A DNA stretch of 64,000 bases from Ruminococcus sp. (GTDB lineage: Bacteria > Bacillota > Clostridia > Oscillospirales > Ruminococcaceae): positions 1-64,000 of the forward strand of contig JAEELF010000042.1 of the NCBI GenBank assembly GCA_016288815.1, in the 5' to 3' direction. The translations under genes and the position numbers were made by a program. Positions 52,701-60,965 of this stretch are shown here, in pieces (the first letter of the stretch is position 1; each line of letters starts with the position of its first letter). The notes under the pieces were generated by a model. The model saw only the letters and a list, made by a program, of their open reading frames with translations, was not told the DNA's origin and did no database searches.

Positions 52701-54266
52701 CATCACGACATCTACTCTATCGAGGACCTCGCCCAGCTCATCTACGACCTCAAGAATGCGAACGACAAGGCGCGTATCTCGGTCAAGCTCGTATCTGAGG
52801 CTGGCGTGGGAACTGTCGCGGCAGGCGTTGCCAAGGCGGGAGCACAGGTAATACTCATCTCCGGATATGACGGCGGTACAGGCGCCGCTCCGAAGAGCTC
52901 GATATACAACGCGGGACTTCCGTGGGAGCTCGGACTCGCCGAGGCTCACCAGACGCTCATGCTCAACGGTCTGCGTTCAAGAGTACGCATTGAGACCGAC
53001 GGCAAGCTCATGACCGGACGTGACGTACTCGTAGCGGCACTGCTCGGCGCTGAGGAATTCGGCTTCGCAACTGCACCGCTGGTAACAATGGGCTGCGTGA
53101 TGATGAGGGTCTGCAACCTTGACACCTGCCCTATGGGCATAGCTACGCAGAATCCCGAACTGAGAAAGCGTTTCCGCGGCAAGCCTGAGTACATCGTGAA
53201 CTTCATGCACTTCATCGCACAGGAGCTCCGTGAGTACATGGCAAAGCTCGGCGTCCGCACGGTAGATGAGCTCGTCGGACGCACAGACCTCCTCCGCATA
53301 AAGGACAGCGCGGCTGATAATAACATCGACTTCTCGAATATCCTTGCAAACAGCACCGTGAGCGGCAAAAAGCACTTCGACGCTGAAGATATTTACGATT
53401 TTGAGCTTGACAACACCATAGACCGCCGTGTTATAATAAAGAAGCTGGGAAGTGCGCTGAAAAACGGTACTCCCAAGTCTATCTCCATCGACGTTGTGAA
53501 CACCGACCGCTCCGTGGGAACTCTCACGGGTGCTGAGATCACACGGACTCACGGCGAAAATACGCTCGCTGACGACACATTCACAGTAAAGTGTACCGGC
53601 AGCGGCGGACAGTCCTTTGGTGCTTTCATACCCAAGGGACTCACGCTCGAGCTCGTCGGCGACAGCAACGACTACTTCGGCAAGGGACTTTCGGGCGGCA
53701 GGCTCGTCCTCAGTCCGCCCAAGGCTTCGACCTTCAAGGCTGACGAGAACATCATCGTCGGAAACGTTGCCCTCTACGGAGCGACCTCCGGAAAGGCTTT
53801 CATCAGCGGCGTTGCAGGCGAGCGCTTCTGCGTAAGAAACTCTGGCGCGACCGCGGTCTGCGAGGGCGTCGGCGACCACGGCTGTGAGTACATGACCGGC
53901 GGACGCGCAGTTATCCTCGGACGCACAGGCAAGAACTTCGCCGCGGGTATGTCCGGCGGCATAGCATACGTCCTCGATGAGGAGCACGACCTCTACACAC
54001 GTCTCAACAAGGCGCTCGTATCGCTTGAGACAGTCACTGAGGAGGAGGACATCGACGAGCTGAAAGCTATCATCACCGAGCACGCAGAGGCTACAGGCTC
54101 CGAAAAGGCAAAGCAGATACTCGCCGACTTTGAGCACTATCTGCCCTGCTTCAAGAAGGTCATCCCCCACGATTACGCGAAGATACAGAAGACATTCACA
54201 ACACTCGTAAAAACAGGCGTGAGCAGCGAACAGGCTATGATAGAAGCGTTCGAGCTCGTCAGATAG
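49740..54266 (+). CDS. gltB: Glutamate synthase, large subunit
   Basis: Glutamine:2-oxoglutarate aminotransferase, 1508 residues. Class II amidotransferase domain with the Cys nucleophile in [10 protein letters not shown] (a propeptide of about 26 residues comes before it), central domain, FMN-binding synthase domain ([55 protein letters not shown]), the 3Fe-4S cysteines around [18 protein letters not shown], and a C-terminal GXGXG beta-helix ([20 protein letters not shown]). ATG 49740 was chosen as it leaves a normal propeptide; GTG 49731 is a possible alternative, and an ATG-free extension to 49611 runs through the leader terminator. First gene of a six-gene operon. Confidence 0.94.
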   Translation: [1508 protein letters not shown]

Positions 54267-54278
54267 GAGGCGTGAGCC

Positions 54279-55763
54279 ATGGGAAAAGCAACAGGATTTC
54301 TAGAATTCACAAGAACAGAATCATCGGCAAAGGAGCCCCTTGAGCGCATCAAGGACTTCAACGAGTTCCATATGCCGCTCAGCGAGGAAAAGCGCCGCGA
54401 ACAGGCTTCGCGCTGCATGGACTGCGGAGTGCCGTTCTGCCAGAACGGAAAAATGCTCTGCGGGATGATGTCCGGCTGTCCGCTGAACAATCTCATTCCC
54501 GAGTGGAACGACCTCCTCTACCACGGTCAGAAGGAACTGGCACTGAGCCGCCTGCTGATGACGAACAACTTCCCCGAGTTCACATCGAGAGTATGTCCCG
54601 CACTGTGCGAGAAGGCTTGTATCTGCGGAGTTTACGATTCTCCCGTAACAACAAAGGAGAACGAGAACTCCATAATCGAATTCGGCTTCGCCAGCGGTCT
54701 CATGCAGCCGCAGGTGCCCGCAGTAAGGAGTGGGAAGAAGGTCGCGGTCATCGGTTCAGGTCCTTCGGGACTTGCCGCCGCTGACACCCTCAACAGACGC
54801 GGTCACAACGTGACAGTGTTCGAGCGCTCCGACCGTGTGGGCGGACTGCTCATGTACGGTATCCCGAACATGAAGCTCGAGAAACACATCATCGATCGCC
54901 GTGTCGAGCTCATGAAGGCTGAGGGCGTCGAGTTCAGGACTTGCTCGAACGTCGGCGAGAACGTCTCCGCGAGCGAGATCCTCGGCAGTTTCGATGCAGT
55001 GGTACTTGCCTGCGGCTCGTCCAATCCGCGCGACATCAAGGCAGAAGGACGCGACGCTGAGGGCATTTATTTCGCAGTCGATTTCCTGAAAGCAACAACG
55101 AAGAGCCTGCTCGATTCCGGACTTGCGGACGGTAAGTACATCTCCGCCAAGGACAAGAACGTCATCATAATCGGCGGCGGCGACACCGGAAACGACTGCG
55201 TGGGAACTTCCGTCCGCCACGGCTGTAAATCCGTGGTACAGCTCGAAATGATGCCTAAGCTCCCCGACGAAAGAGCCGAGAACAACCCGTTCCCGCAGTG
55301 GCCGAGAGTCTGCAAGACGGACTACGGTCAGGAGGAAGCGATAGCTGTATTCGGACACGACCCCCGTTTCTACTGCACGACTGTGAAGGAGTTCATCAAG
55401 GACGACAGCGGAAAGCTCTCCGCGATAAAGACAGTGAAGCTCGAATTTGTCACAGACCCCGCAAGCGGAAGAAAAGTCCCGAAGGAGATAGCGGGCAGCG
55501 AGGAGACGCTCCCCTGTGAACTCTGCCTCATAGCAGCAGGATTCCTCGGCTGTCAGCAGTATATCGCTGACGCCTTCGGAGTTTCGCTCGATCAGCGCAC
55601 TAATGTCAGAACTGCACCCGGCAGGCATTCCACAGATGTTGAAAAGGTATTCACCGCAGGCGATATGCACATCGGACAGTCGCTCGTGGTACGCGCTATA
55701 CGTGAGGGCCGCGACGCAGCAGCGGAGGTAGATGAGTACCTTATGGGCTACACCAATCTATGA
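54279..55763 (+). CDS. gltD: Glutamate synthase, small subunit
   Basis: Flavoprotein partner that feeds electrons from NAD(P)H to GltB; 494 residues. N-terminal cysteine region (CMDCGVPFCQ, CGMMSGCPLNN, CPALCEKACICG) for two [4Fe-4S] clusters, FAD site VAVIGSGPSGLAAADTLNR, second Rossmann VIIIGGGDTGNDCVGTSVRH, and the closing FTAGDMHIGQSLVVRAIREG. Twelve bases after gltB with GGAGG before the ATG. Confidence 0.95.
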   Translation: MGKATGFLEFTRTESSAKEPLERIKDFNEFHMPLSEEKRREQASRCMDCGVPFCQNGKMLCGMMSGCPLNNLIPEWNDLLYHGQKELALSRLLMTNNFPEFTSRVCPALCEKACICGVYDSPVTTKENENSIIEFGFASGLMQPQVPAVRSGKKVAVIGSGPSGLAAADTLNRRGHNVTVFERSDRVGGLLMYGIPNMKLEKHIIDRRVELMKAEGVEFRTCSNVGENVSASEILGSFDAVVLACGSSNPRDIKAEGRDAEGIYFAVDFLKATTKSLLDSGLADGKYISAKDKNVIIIGGGDTGNDCVGTSVRHGCKSVVQLEMMPKLPDERAENNPFPQWPRVCKTDYGQEEAIAVFGHDPRFYCTTVKEFIKDDSGKLSAIKTVKLEFVTDPASGRKVPKEIAGSEETLPCELCLIAAGFLGCQQYIADAFGVSLDQRTNVRTAPGRHSTDVEKVFTAGDMHIGQSLVVRAIREGRDAAAEVDEYLMGYTNL

Positions 55764-55777
55764 CTACGGAGGGTAAA

Positions 55778-57055
55778 ATGATCTATTCAGAAAATGAGAT
55801 ATTGCAGTATATAGACGAAAACGACGTTAAATTCGTCAAGCTGACATTCTGCGATATGAAGGGCAGACTTAAAAACATCTCTGTACTTTCATCTGAGCTC
55901 GCAGTCACATTCGAGCGCGGAGTACGCATAACGGCGAAAAAGATCGCAGGCTTCGAGGCTGCGAACGGAAAGGACCTATTCCTCTTCCCCGACGCTCAGA
56001 CCATGACCGTTCTCCCGTGGAGACCCCAGCAGGGCAGGGTCATCAGAATGTTCTGCTATATCCGCTATGCCGACGGCACTCCTTTTGAAGGCGACGGCAG
56101 GTACTTCCTCAAGAGAGCCATGAAGGCGGCTGTTGCAGCGGGCTACTGCTTCCGCTTCGGGACGTCCTGCGAGTTCATGCTCTTCCGCAAGGACGAGGAC
56201 GGTCTTCCCACGAAAACTCCCCATGACTACGCGGGCTACTGCGATGTCGCTCCCGATGACAAGGGCGAGAATATCCGCCGCGATGTGTGTCTCACCCTCG
56301 AGCAGATGGGGATCCACCCCATTTCCTCACGCCACGAGAGCGGCTGCGGTCAGCACGAAATAGACTTCAATGCCTCATCTGCACTGAAAGCGGCTGATAC
56401 CTTCCTCAGCTTCAAATCTGCGGTAAAGTCTGTTGCAGAGACTCACGGAGTACACGCGAGCTTCATGCCTAAGCCGCTCCGCAACGACTGCGGAAACGGT
56501 ATGCACATCAGCTTCAACATCTTCCCTGACAGCGATATGCTCGAGGAGACCAGACCAGACAATACCGAGCTCCTCAACAGCGCCGCAGCAGGCATAATGA
56601 AGCGTATCCGAGAGTTCACGCTCTTTACCAATTCCACAGTCAATTCCTATTCGCGGCTCGGTGAGTTCACCGCTCCCCGCGACATAATATGGTCGGACGA
56701 GGAGGGCTCACAGCTCATCCGCATGAACCCCGACAGCGACAACGTATGCGTTGAGGTGCGCGCCGCAGACTGCGTGTGCGACCCGTATTTCGTCCTCGGT
56801 CTGATGATTTATTCAGCTCTTGAGGGCATTGAGCAGAAGCTTCCCCTGCCTGCGAAAAATACAGGCTCGGAGCGTCTCCCGTCAACTCTTGAGGAGGCGG
56901 TCTCATGCACCGAGAACTCAGAGTTCGTGAGAAAGTACGTCCCCGCGAACATACTCGATGTGCTCCTGAGCTACAGCCGCGGCGAGTGGCGCGAGTACAC
57001 CTCCGCGTACGACAAGGGCGCATACGAGGATAAACAGTATTTTTACAGTCTCTGA
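55778..57055 (+). CDS. glnA: Glutamine synthetase, GlnA type
   Basis: Joins ammonia to glutamate; 425 residues, GSI family, slightly shorter than typical GSI-alpha (about 440). Beta-grasp N-terminal domain (VKFVKLTFCDMKGRLKNISV), catalytic domain with ESGCGQHEIDFNASSALKAA, the HASFMPKPLRNDCGNGMHIS block, NSYSRLGEFTAPRDI and the C-terminal VEVRAADCVCDPYFVLGL. The usual NGSGMH is here NDCGNGMHIS-like, GNGMH. No adenylylation-site tyrosine block is evident. ATG 55778 follows GGAGGG; the frame from 55760 overlaps gltD. It completes the GS-GOGAT cycle in one operon. Confidence 0.9.
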   Translation: MIYSENEILQYIDENDVKFVKLTFCDMKGRLKNISVLSSELAVTFERGVRITAKKIAGFEAANGKDLFLFPDAQTMTVLPWRPQQGRVIRMFCYIRYADGTPFEGDGRYFLKRAMKAAVAAGYCFRFGTSCEFMLFRKDEDGLPTKTPHDYAGYCDVAPDDKGENIRRDVCLTLEQMGIHPISSRHESGCGQHEIDFNASSALKAADTFLSFKSAVKSVAETHGVHASFMPKPLRNDCGNGMHISFNIFPDSDMLEETRPDNTELLNSAAAGIMKRIREFTLFTNSTVNSYSRLGEFTAPRDIIWSDEEGSQLIRMNPDSDNVCVEVRAADCVCDPYFVLGLMIYSALEGIEQKLPLPAKNTGSERLPSTLEEAVSCTENSEFVRKYVPANILDVLLSYSRGEWREYTSAYDKGAYEDKQYFYSL

Positions 57056-57067
57056 CGGAGGTAAGAT

Positions 57068-57649
57068 TTGGAAAAGGTTCTTGTAGTTTCAAGTAATAAA
57101 AACGCCTCTGAAGCTCTTGTGAATTTCCTCCGTGATTCGTTCAGATGTACCCCGAAGCTCGTTGAGTCAGCCTATCAGGCGAAGACCTGCTTCGACGCCG
57201 ACCCGTCGGTGGAGCTCGCCGTGATAAACTCGCCGCTCATCGACGAATCCGGCTTTGAGCTCGCGGAATACATCATCGAGAACACCACTGCCAACTGCAT
57301 ATTCATGATAAAGGAAGAGCAGACCGAAAAGATCGCCGGACGCGCCGATAATGCCGGCATAATCATCGTCGGGAAGCCGTTCAGCCGGACGCTGCTCTAT
57401 CAGCTCGTGAAAACGCTCGACATCGCCGTAAACCGCTCGCTGAAGCTCTACGAGGAGAATCAGCGGCTCGAAGCAAAGATCGAGGAGATACAGGCGATCG
57501 ACAAGGCTAAATTCATGCTCATGCAGTACAAGGGCATGACAGAGGAGGAAGCACACGCTTATCTCGAACAGTACGCCATGAACAAGCGCAAGAAAAAAAG
57601 CCTTGCGGCTCTGGCGGTGATAGATAAGCTGAGTGAGCAATACTTATAA
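57068..57649 (+). CDS. ANTAR-domain RNA-binding antitermination regulator with pseudo-receiver
   Basis: 193 residues. N-terminal receiver-like domain (about 1-120: KVLVVSSNKNASEALVNFL, FMIKEEQ, VGKPFSR), but the position of the phosphorylated Asp reads VINSPLIDESG, with Asn, so phosphorylation there is unlikely. A coiled linker (about 125-145) leads to an ANTAR domain (EEIQAIDKAKFMLMQYKGMT, EEEAHAYLEQYAMNKRKKKS) that binds paired hexaloop RNA hairpins and prevents termination in NasR, AmiR and EutV. Start TTG 57068 with GGAGG 6 bases upstream. Lying in the middle of the glutamine operon, it probably controls it through the gltB leader; the nitrogen signal is unknown. Confidence 0.87.
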   Translation: MEKVLVVSSNKNASEALVNFLRDSFRCTPKLVESAYQAKTCFDADPSVELAVINSPLIDESGFELAEYIIENTTANCIFMIKEEQTEKIAGRADNAGIIIVGKPFSRTLLYQLVKTLDIAVNRSLKLYEENQRLEAKIEEIQAIDKAKFMLMQYKGMTEEEAHAYLEQYAMNKRKKKSLAALAVIDKLSEQYL

Positions 57650-57663
57650 GTGAGGCGTAAGAA

Positions 57664-59085
57664 ATGTTTGACAGTATCCACGAGGAATGCGGAGTTTTCG
57701 GCATATATGAGAACAGGACCTCAGACGTCGCCGCATCTGTATATTTCGGTCTCTACGCGCTCCAGCACAGAGGTCAGGAGAGCTGCGGCATAACTGTCTG
57801 CGACGACGGGATATTCCGGCATAAGCGTGCAGACGGGCTCGTCTCCGAGGTCTTCAGCCGCGAGGAGCTCGATAAGCTCGGCAGCGGGAATATGGCTGTG
57901 GGACACGTCCGCTACTCCACTACCGGCGGACACGACACCAACAATATCCAGCCGCTCGTTATACGCCATATCAAGGGAAATCTGGCGCTCGTCCACAATG
58001 GCAACCTCGTCAACGCAGCTGAGCTCCGCCGCTCATTTGAGATGTCCGGGGCGATATTCCACGGCACATCAGATACGGAAGCGATAGCCTATTCGATAGT
58101 GCGTGAGCGCCTGACGAGCAATTCCACAGAGGAGGCAGTCGAGCGCGCTATGCCCTACATCAAGGGCGCGTATTCCTGCATACTCATGACCGCAACGAAG
58201 CTCATTGCCTTCCGCGACCCCGACGGCTTCCGTCCGCTGTGTATCGGAAAGACCCACGACGGCGCCTACGTCGTCGCATCGGAGTCATGTGCACTCGAGA
58301 CCGTGGGAGCTGAGTATCTGCGAGATGTAGACGCCGGAGAGATAGTTGTGATAGGTCAGGACGGCTTACAGTCGATCCGCACCAACTGCACAGGCAAGCG
58401 GAACATCTGCATTTTCGAGTACATCTACTTCGCCCGTCCCGATTCGGTCATCGAAGGGATATCGGTCCACCACGCAAGGCTCTGCGCGGGAAGGCTCCTC
58501 GCAAAGCACAGCCCCGTGGACGCAGACATCGTGATAGGAGTCCCCGATTCCGGACTTGACGCCGCGCTCGGATACGCCAATGAGAGCGGTATCCCCTACG
58601 GCATCGGCTTCATAAAGAACAAATACATCGGGCGCAGCTTCATTCAGCCCGAGCAGCACCAGCGTGAAAACGCGGTAAAGATAAAGCTCAACGCGGTCCG
58701 CGAGACAGTCGCGGGCAAGCGCGTGATAATGATAGACGATTCGATAGTCCGCGGCACGACGAGCGCGAGGATAGTCAAGCTCCTGCGCGACGCGGGAGCA
58801 AAGGAGGTCCATGTGCGGATATCGTCGCCGCCCTTCCTGCATACCTGCCACTTCGGCACGGACATCGACTCGGAAGAGAACCTCATTGCGGGAAAGTGCA
58901 GTACTACCGAGGAGATCGCGCAGTATATAGGTGCGGACAGCCTTGCGTATCTGCCGATAGAGTGCCTCGGAGAGCTTGTTGAAAACAGGTTCGGCTACTG
59001 CAAAGGCTGCTTCACGGGAGCCTATCCCGTGGACATCTCAGGCGCAGGAAGAAAAAACAAATTTGATGAAAAGATCCACAAGTAA
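57664..59085 (+). CDS. purF: Amidophosphoribosyltransferase
   Basis: First step of purine synthesis, glutamine plus PRPP; 473 residues. Short propeptide before the nucleophile in IHEECGVFGIYEN, amidotransferase RGQESCGITV, GHVRYSTTG, HNGNLVNAAELR, GTSDTEAIAYSI; PRPP loop VIMIDDSIVRGTTSARIV; cluster cysteines in the C-terminal part (HTCHFGTDI, CKGCFTGAYP). Unusual place for purF: it is in a glutamine-metabolism operon rather than with other pur genes, which suggests nitrogen-linked control or a paralogue. Confidence 0.93.
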   Translation: MFDSIHEECGVFGIYENRTSDVAASVYFGLYALQHRGQESCGITVCDDGIFRHKRADGLVSEVFSREELDKLGSGNMAVGHVRYSTTGGHDTNNIQPLVIRHIKGNLALVHNGNLVNAAELRRSFEMSGAIFHGTSDTEAIAYSIVRERLTSNSTEEAVERAMPYIKGAYSCILMTATKLIAFRDPDGFRPLCIGKTHDGAYVVASESCALETVGAEYLRDVDAGEIVVIGQDGLQSIRTNCTGKRNICIFEYIYFARPDSVIEGISVHHARLCAGRLLAKHSPVDADIVIGVPDSGLDAALGYANESGIPYGIGFIKNKYIGRSFIQPEQHQRENAVKIKLNAVRETVAGKRVIMIDDSIVRGTTSARIVKLLRDAGAKEVHVRISSPPFLHTCHFGTDIDSEENLIAGKCSTTEEIAQYIGADSLAYLPIECLGELVENRFGYCKGCFTGAYPVDISGAGRKNKFDEKIHK

Positions 59086-59110
59086 GATAGCAAGTAGGAG
59101 CGGAAACTAT

Positions 59111-59154
59111 CCGCCCGATATAAGAGCCGCACGTCAAAGGCGACGTGCAGGCGG
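59111..59154 (+). other. Hairpin between purF and asnB
   Basis: GCACGTC (59129-59135) / GACGTGC (59142-59148) within an outer CCGC...GCGG pair. No T-run, so more likely an RNA processing or repeat element than a terminator. Confidence 0.4.
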
Positions 59155-59183
59155 TGTAAAAGTCTAATTCGGAGGAATATACC

Positions 59184-60761
59184 ATGTGTACGATAATGTC
59201 ATACTGCGGAGCAGGCGGTAAGGAAAAGGTCGCTGAAGGACTCAGGGCGACCGTCTCCCGCGGACCTGACGATCAGAGGATAACGGTGGTGCCGGGCGGA
59301 GTTCTCGGATTCCAGCGACTCTCAATTATGGGACTCACTCCCGAGGGAATGCAGCCCTTTGAGCTTGGCGGCAGCTATGTCGTCTGCAACGGCGAGATAT
59401 ACGGATTCAGGAAGCTCCGCGACGAGCTCATCGCAAAGGGTTACAGCTTTAAGAGCGACTGCGACTGCGAGATACTGCTCCCGCTTTATAAGGAGCACGG
59501 AACGGATATGTTCGCGATGCTCGACGCTGAGTTTGCCTGCGTGATTTACGACGGTTCCACAGGAGGATTCATAGCCGCCCGCGACCCGATCGGCATACGT
59601 CCGCTCTACTACGGCAAGTCGGACGACGGCACGGTAGTTTTCGCGAGCGAGGCAAAGAACCTTGTAAAGCTCTGCAAGAAGATAATGCCCTTCCCGCCCG
59701 GACACTACTACAAGGACGGCGAGTTCCGCTGCTACTGCGACATAACCGCCGTTGACAGGGTCGTACACGACGACATTGAGACTGTGTGCAGCAATATTCA
59801 CGACAAGCTCGTTGCAGGTGTAAAGAAGCGCCTCGACGCAGACGCCAAGGTCGGCTTCCTGCTTTCGGGCGGACTTGATTCGTCTCTCGTCTGCGCGATA
59901 GCCCAGCGTGAGAGCATCAAGCCTATCCGCACATTCGCTATAGGCATGAACACCGACGCTATCGACCTCAAATACGCCAAGCAGGTCGCGGACTACATCG
60001 GCAGCGACCACACCGAGGTCATCATCACCAAGGACGACGTCATCGCCGCTCTGGACAGCGTTATCCACCTCCTCGGCACCTTCGACATCACAACTATCCG
60101 CGCAAGCATGGGAATGTACCTCCTGTGCAAAGCGATACACGAGCAGACAGATATCCGCGTACTCCTCACCGGCGAGATCTCAGACGAGCTCTTCGGCTAC
60201 AAGTACACAGACTTCGCACCGTCCGCAGAAGCGTTCCAGCAGGAGTCCGTCAAGCGCGTCCACGAGCTGCATATGTACGACGTTCTCCGCGCAGACCGCT
60301 GTATTTCGGTGAATTCGCTCGAAGCACGCGTTCCGTTCGGCGACCTTGACTTCGTGAAATACGTCATGGCGATAGACCCCGAGATGAAGCTCAACAAGTA
60401 CAACAAGGGCAAGTATCTGCTTCGCCACGCCTTTGAGGGAGACTACCTCCCCCACGATATCCTCTACCGTGAGAAGGCTGCTTTCTCGGACGCCGTCGGA
60501 CATTCCATGGTGGACTACCTCAAGGAATACGCAAACAGCTGCTACACCGACGCTGAATTCGAGGAGAAGTCGGCGAAGTACAGCCATGCAATACCGTTCA
60601 CAAAGGAGTCTCTCCTGTACCGCGAGATATTCGAGAAATACTACCCCGGCAACAGCGAAATGGTGGTAGATTTCTGGATGCCCAACAAGGAGTGGGAGGG
60701 CTGCAACGTAAATGACCCATCCGCTCGCGTGCTCTCGAACTACGGCGAGAGCGGAAAATAA
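59184..60761 (+). CDS. asnB: Asparagine synthase (glutamine-hydrolysing)
   Basis: 525 residues. N-terminal class II amidotransferase with Cys2 (MCTIMSYCG), SRGPDDQR, FQRLSIMGL, YVVCNGEIYGFR, DCDCEILL; C-terminal synthetase with the ATP loop FLLSGGLDSSLVCAIAQ, LTGEISDELFGYKY and RVPFGDLDFVKYVMAI. GGAGG precedes the ATG. Last gene of the glutamine operon, 98 bases after purF; a weak hairpin CGGCAG/CTGCCG (60779-60809) with a T-rich tail follows. Confidence 0.94.
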   Translation: MCTIMSYCGAGGKEKVAEGLRATVSRGPDDQRITVVPGGVLGFQRLSIMGLTPEGMQPFELGGSYVVCNGEIYGFRKLRDELIAKGYSFKSDCDCEILLPLYKEHGTDMFAMLDAEFACVIYDGSTGGFIAARDPIGIRPLYYGKSDDGTVVFASEAKNLVKLCKKIMPFPPGHYYKDGEFRCYCDITAVDRVVHDDIETVCSNIHDKLVAGVKKRLDADAKVGFLLSGGLDSSLVCAIAQRESIKPIRTFAIGMNTDAIDLKYAKQVADYIGSDHTEVIITKDDVIAALDSVIHLLGTFDITTIRASMGMYLLCKAIHEQTDIRVLLTGEISDELFGYKYTDFAPSAEAFQQESVKRVHELHMYDVLRADRCISVNSLEARVPFGDLDFVKYVMAIDPEMKLNKYNKGKYLLRHAFEGDYLPHDILYREKAAFSDAVGHSMVDYLKEYANSCYTDAEFEEKSAKYSHAIPFTKESLLYREIFEKYYPGNSEMVVDFWMPNKEWEGCNVNDPSARVLSNYGESGK

Positions 60762-60864
60762 TTCTATACGGATATGACCGGCAGTTAACTCCCAGCGGAG
60801 TAGCTGCCGTTCTCATTTATACGGCAAAAATGCACCAAAACTGTACAAAACCGCATTTTATGGG

Positions 60865-60893
60865 TTGACCTCACTGCGTGACAGTGGTATAAT
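60865..60893 (+). promoter_or_regulatory. Sigma-A promoter of LRR protein gene
   Basis: TTGACC (60865-60870), 17-bp spacer, TATAAT (60888-60893). Confidence 0.8.
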
Positions 60894-60965
60894 AAAACTA
60901 CCTATTATTTCTTGGGCTGCGATATAGGGTGATAAATGGGAACAGCCCGATAAGGAGGAATTTAT

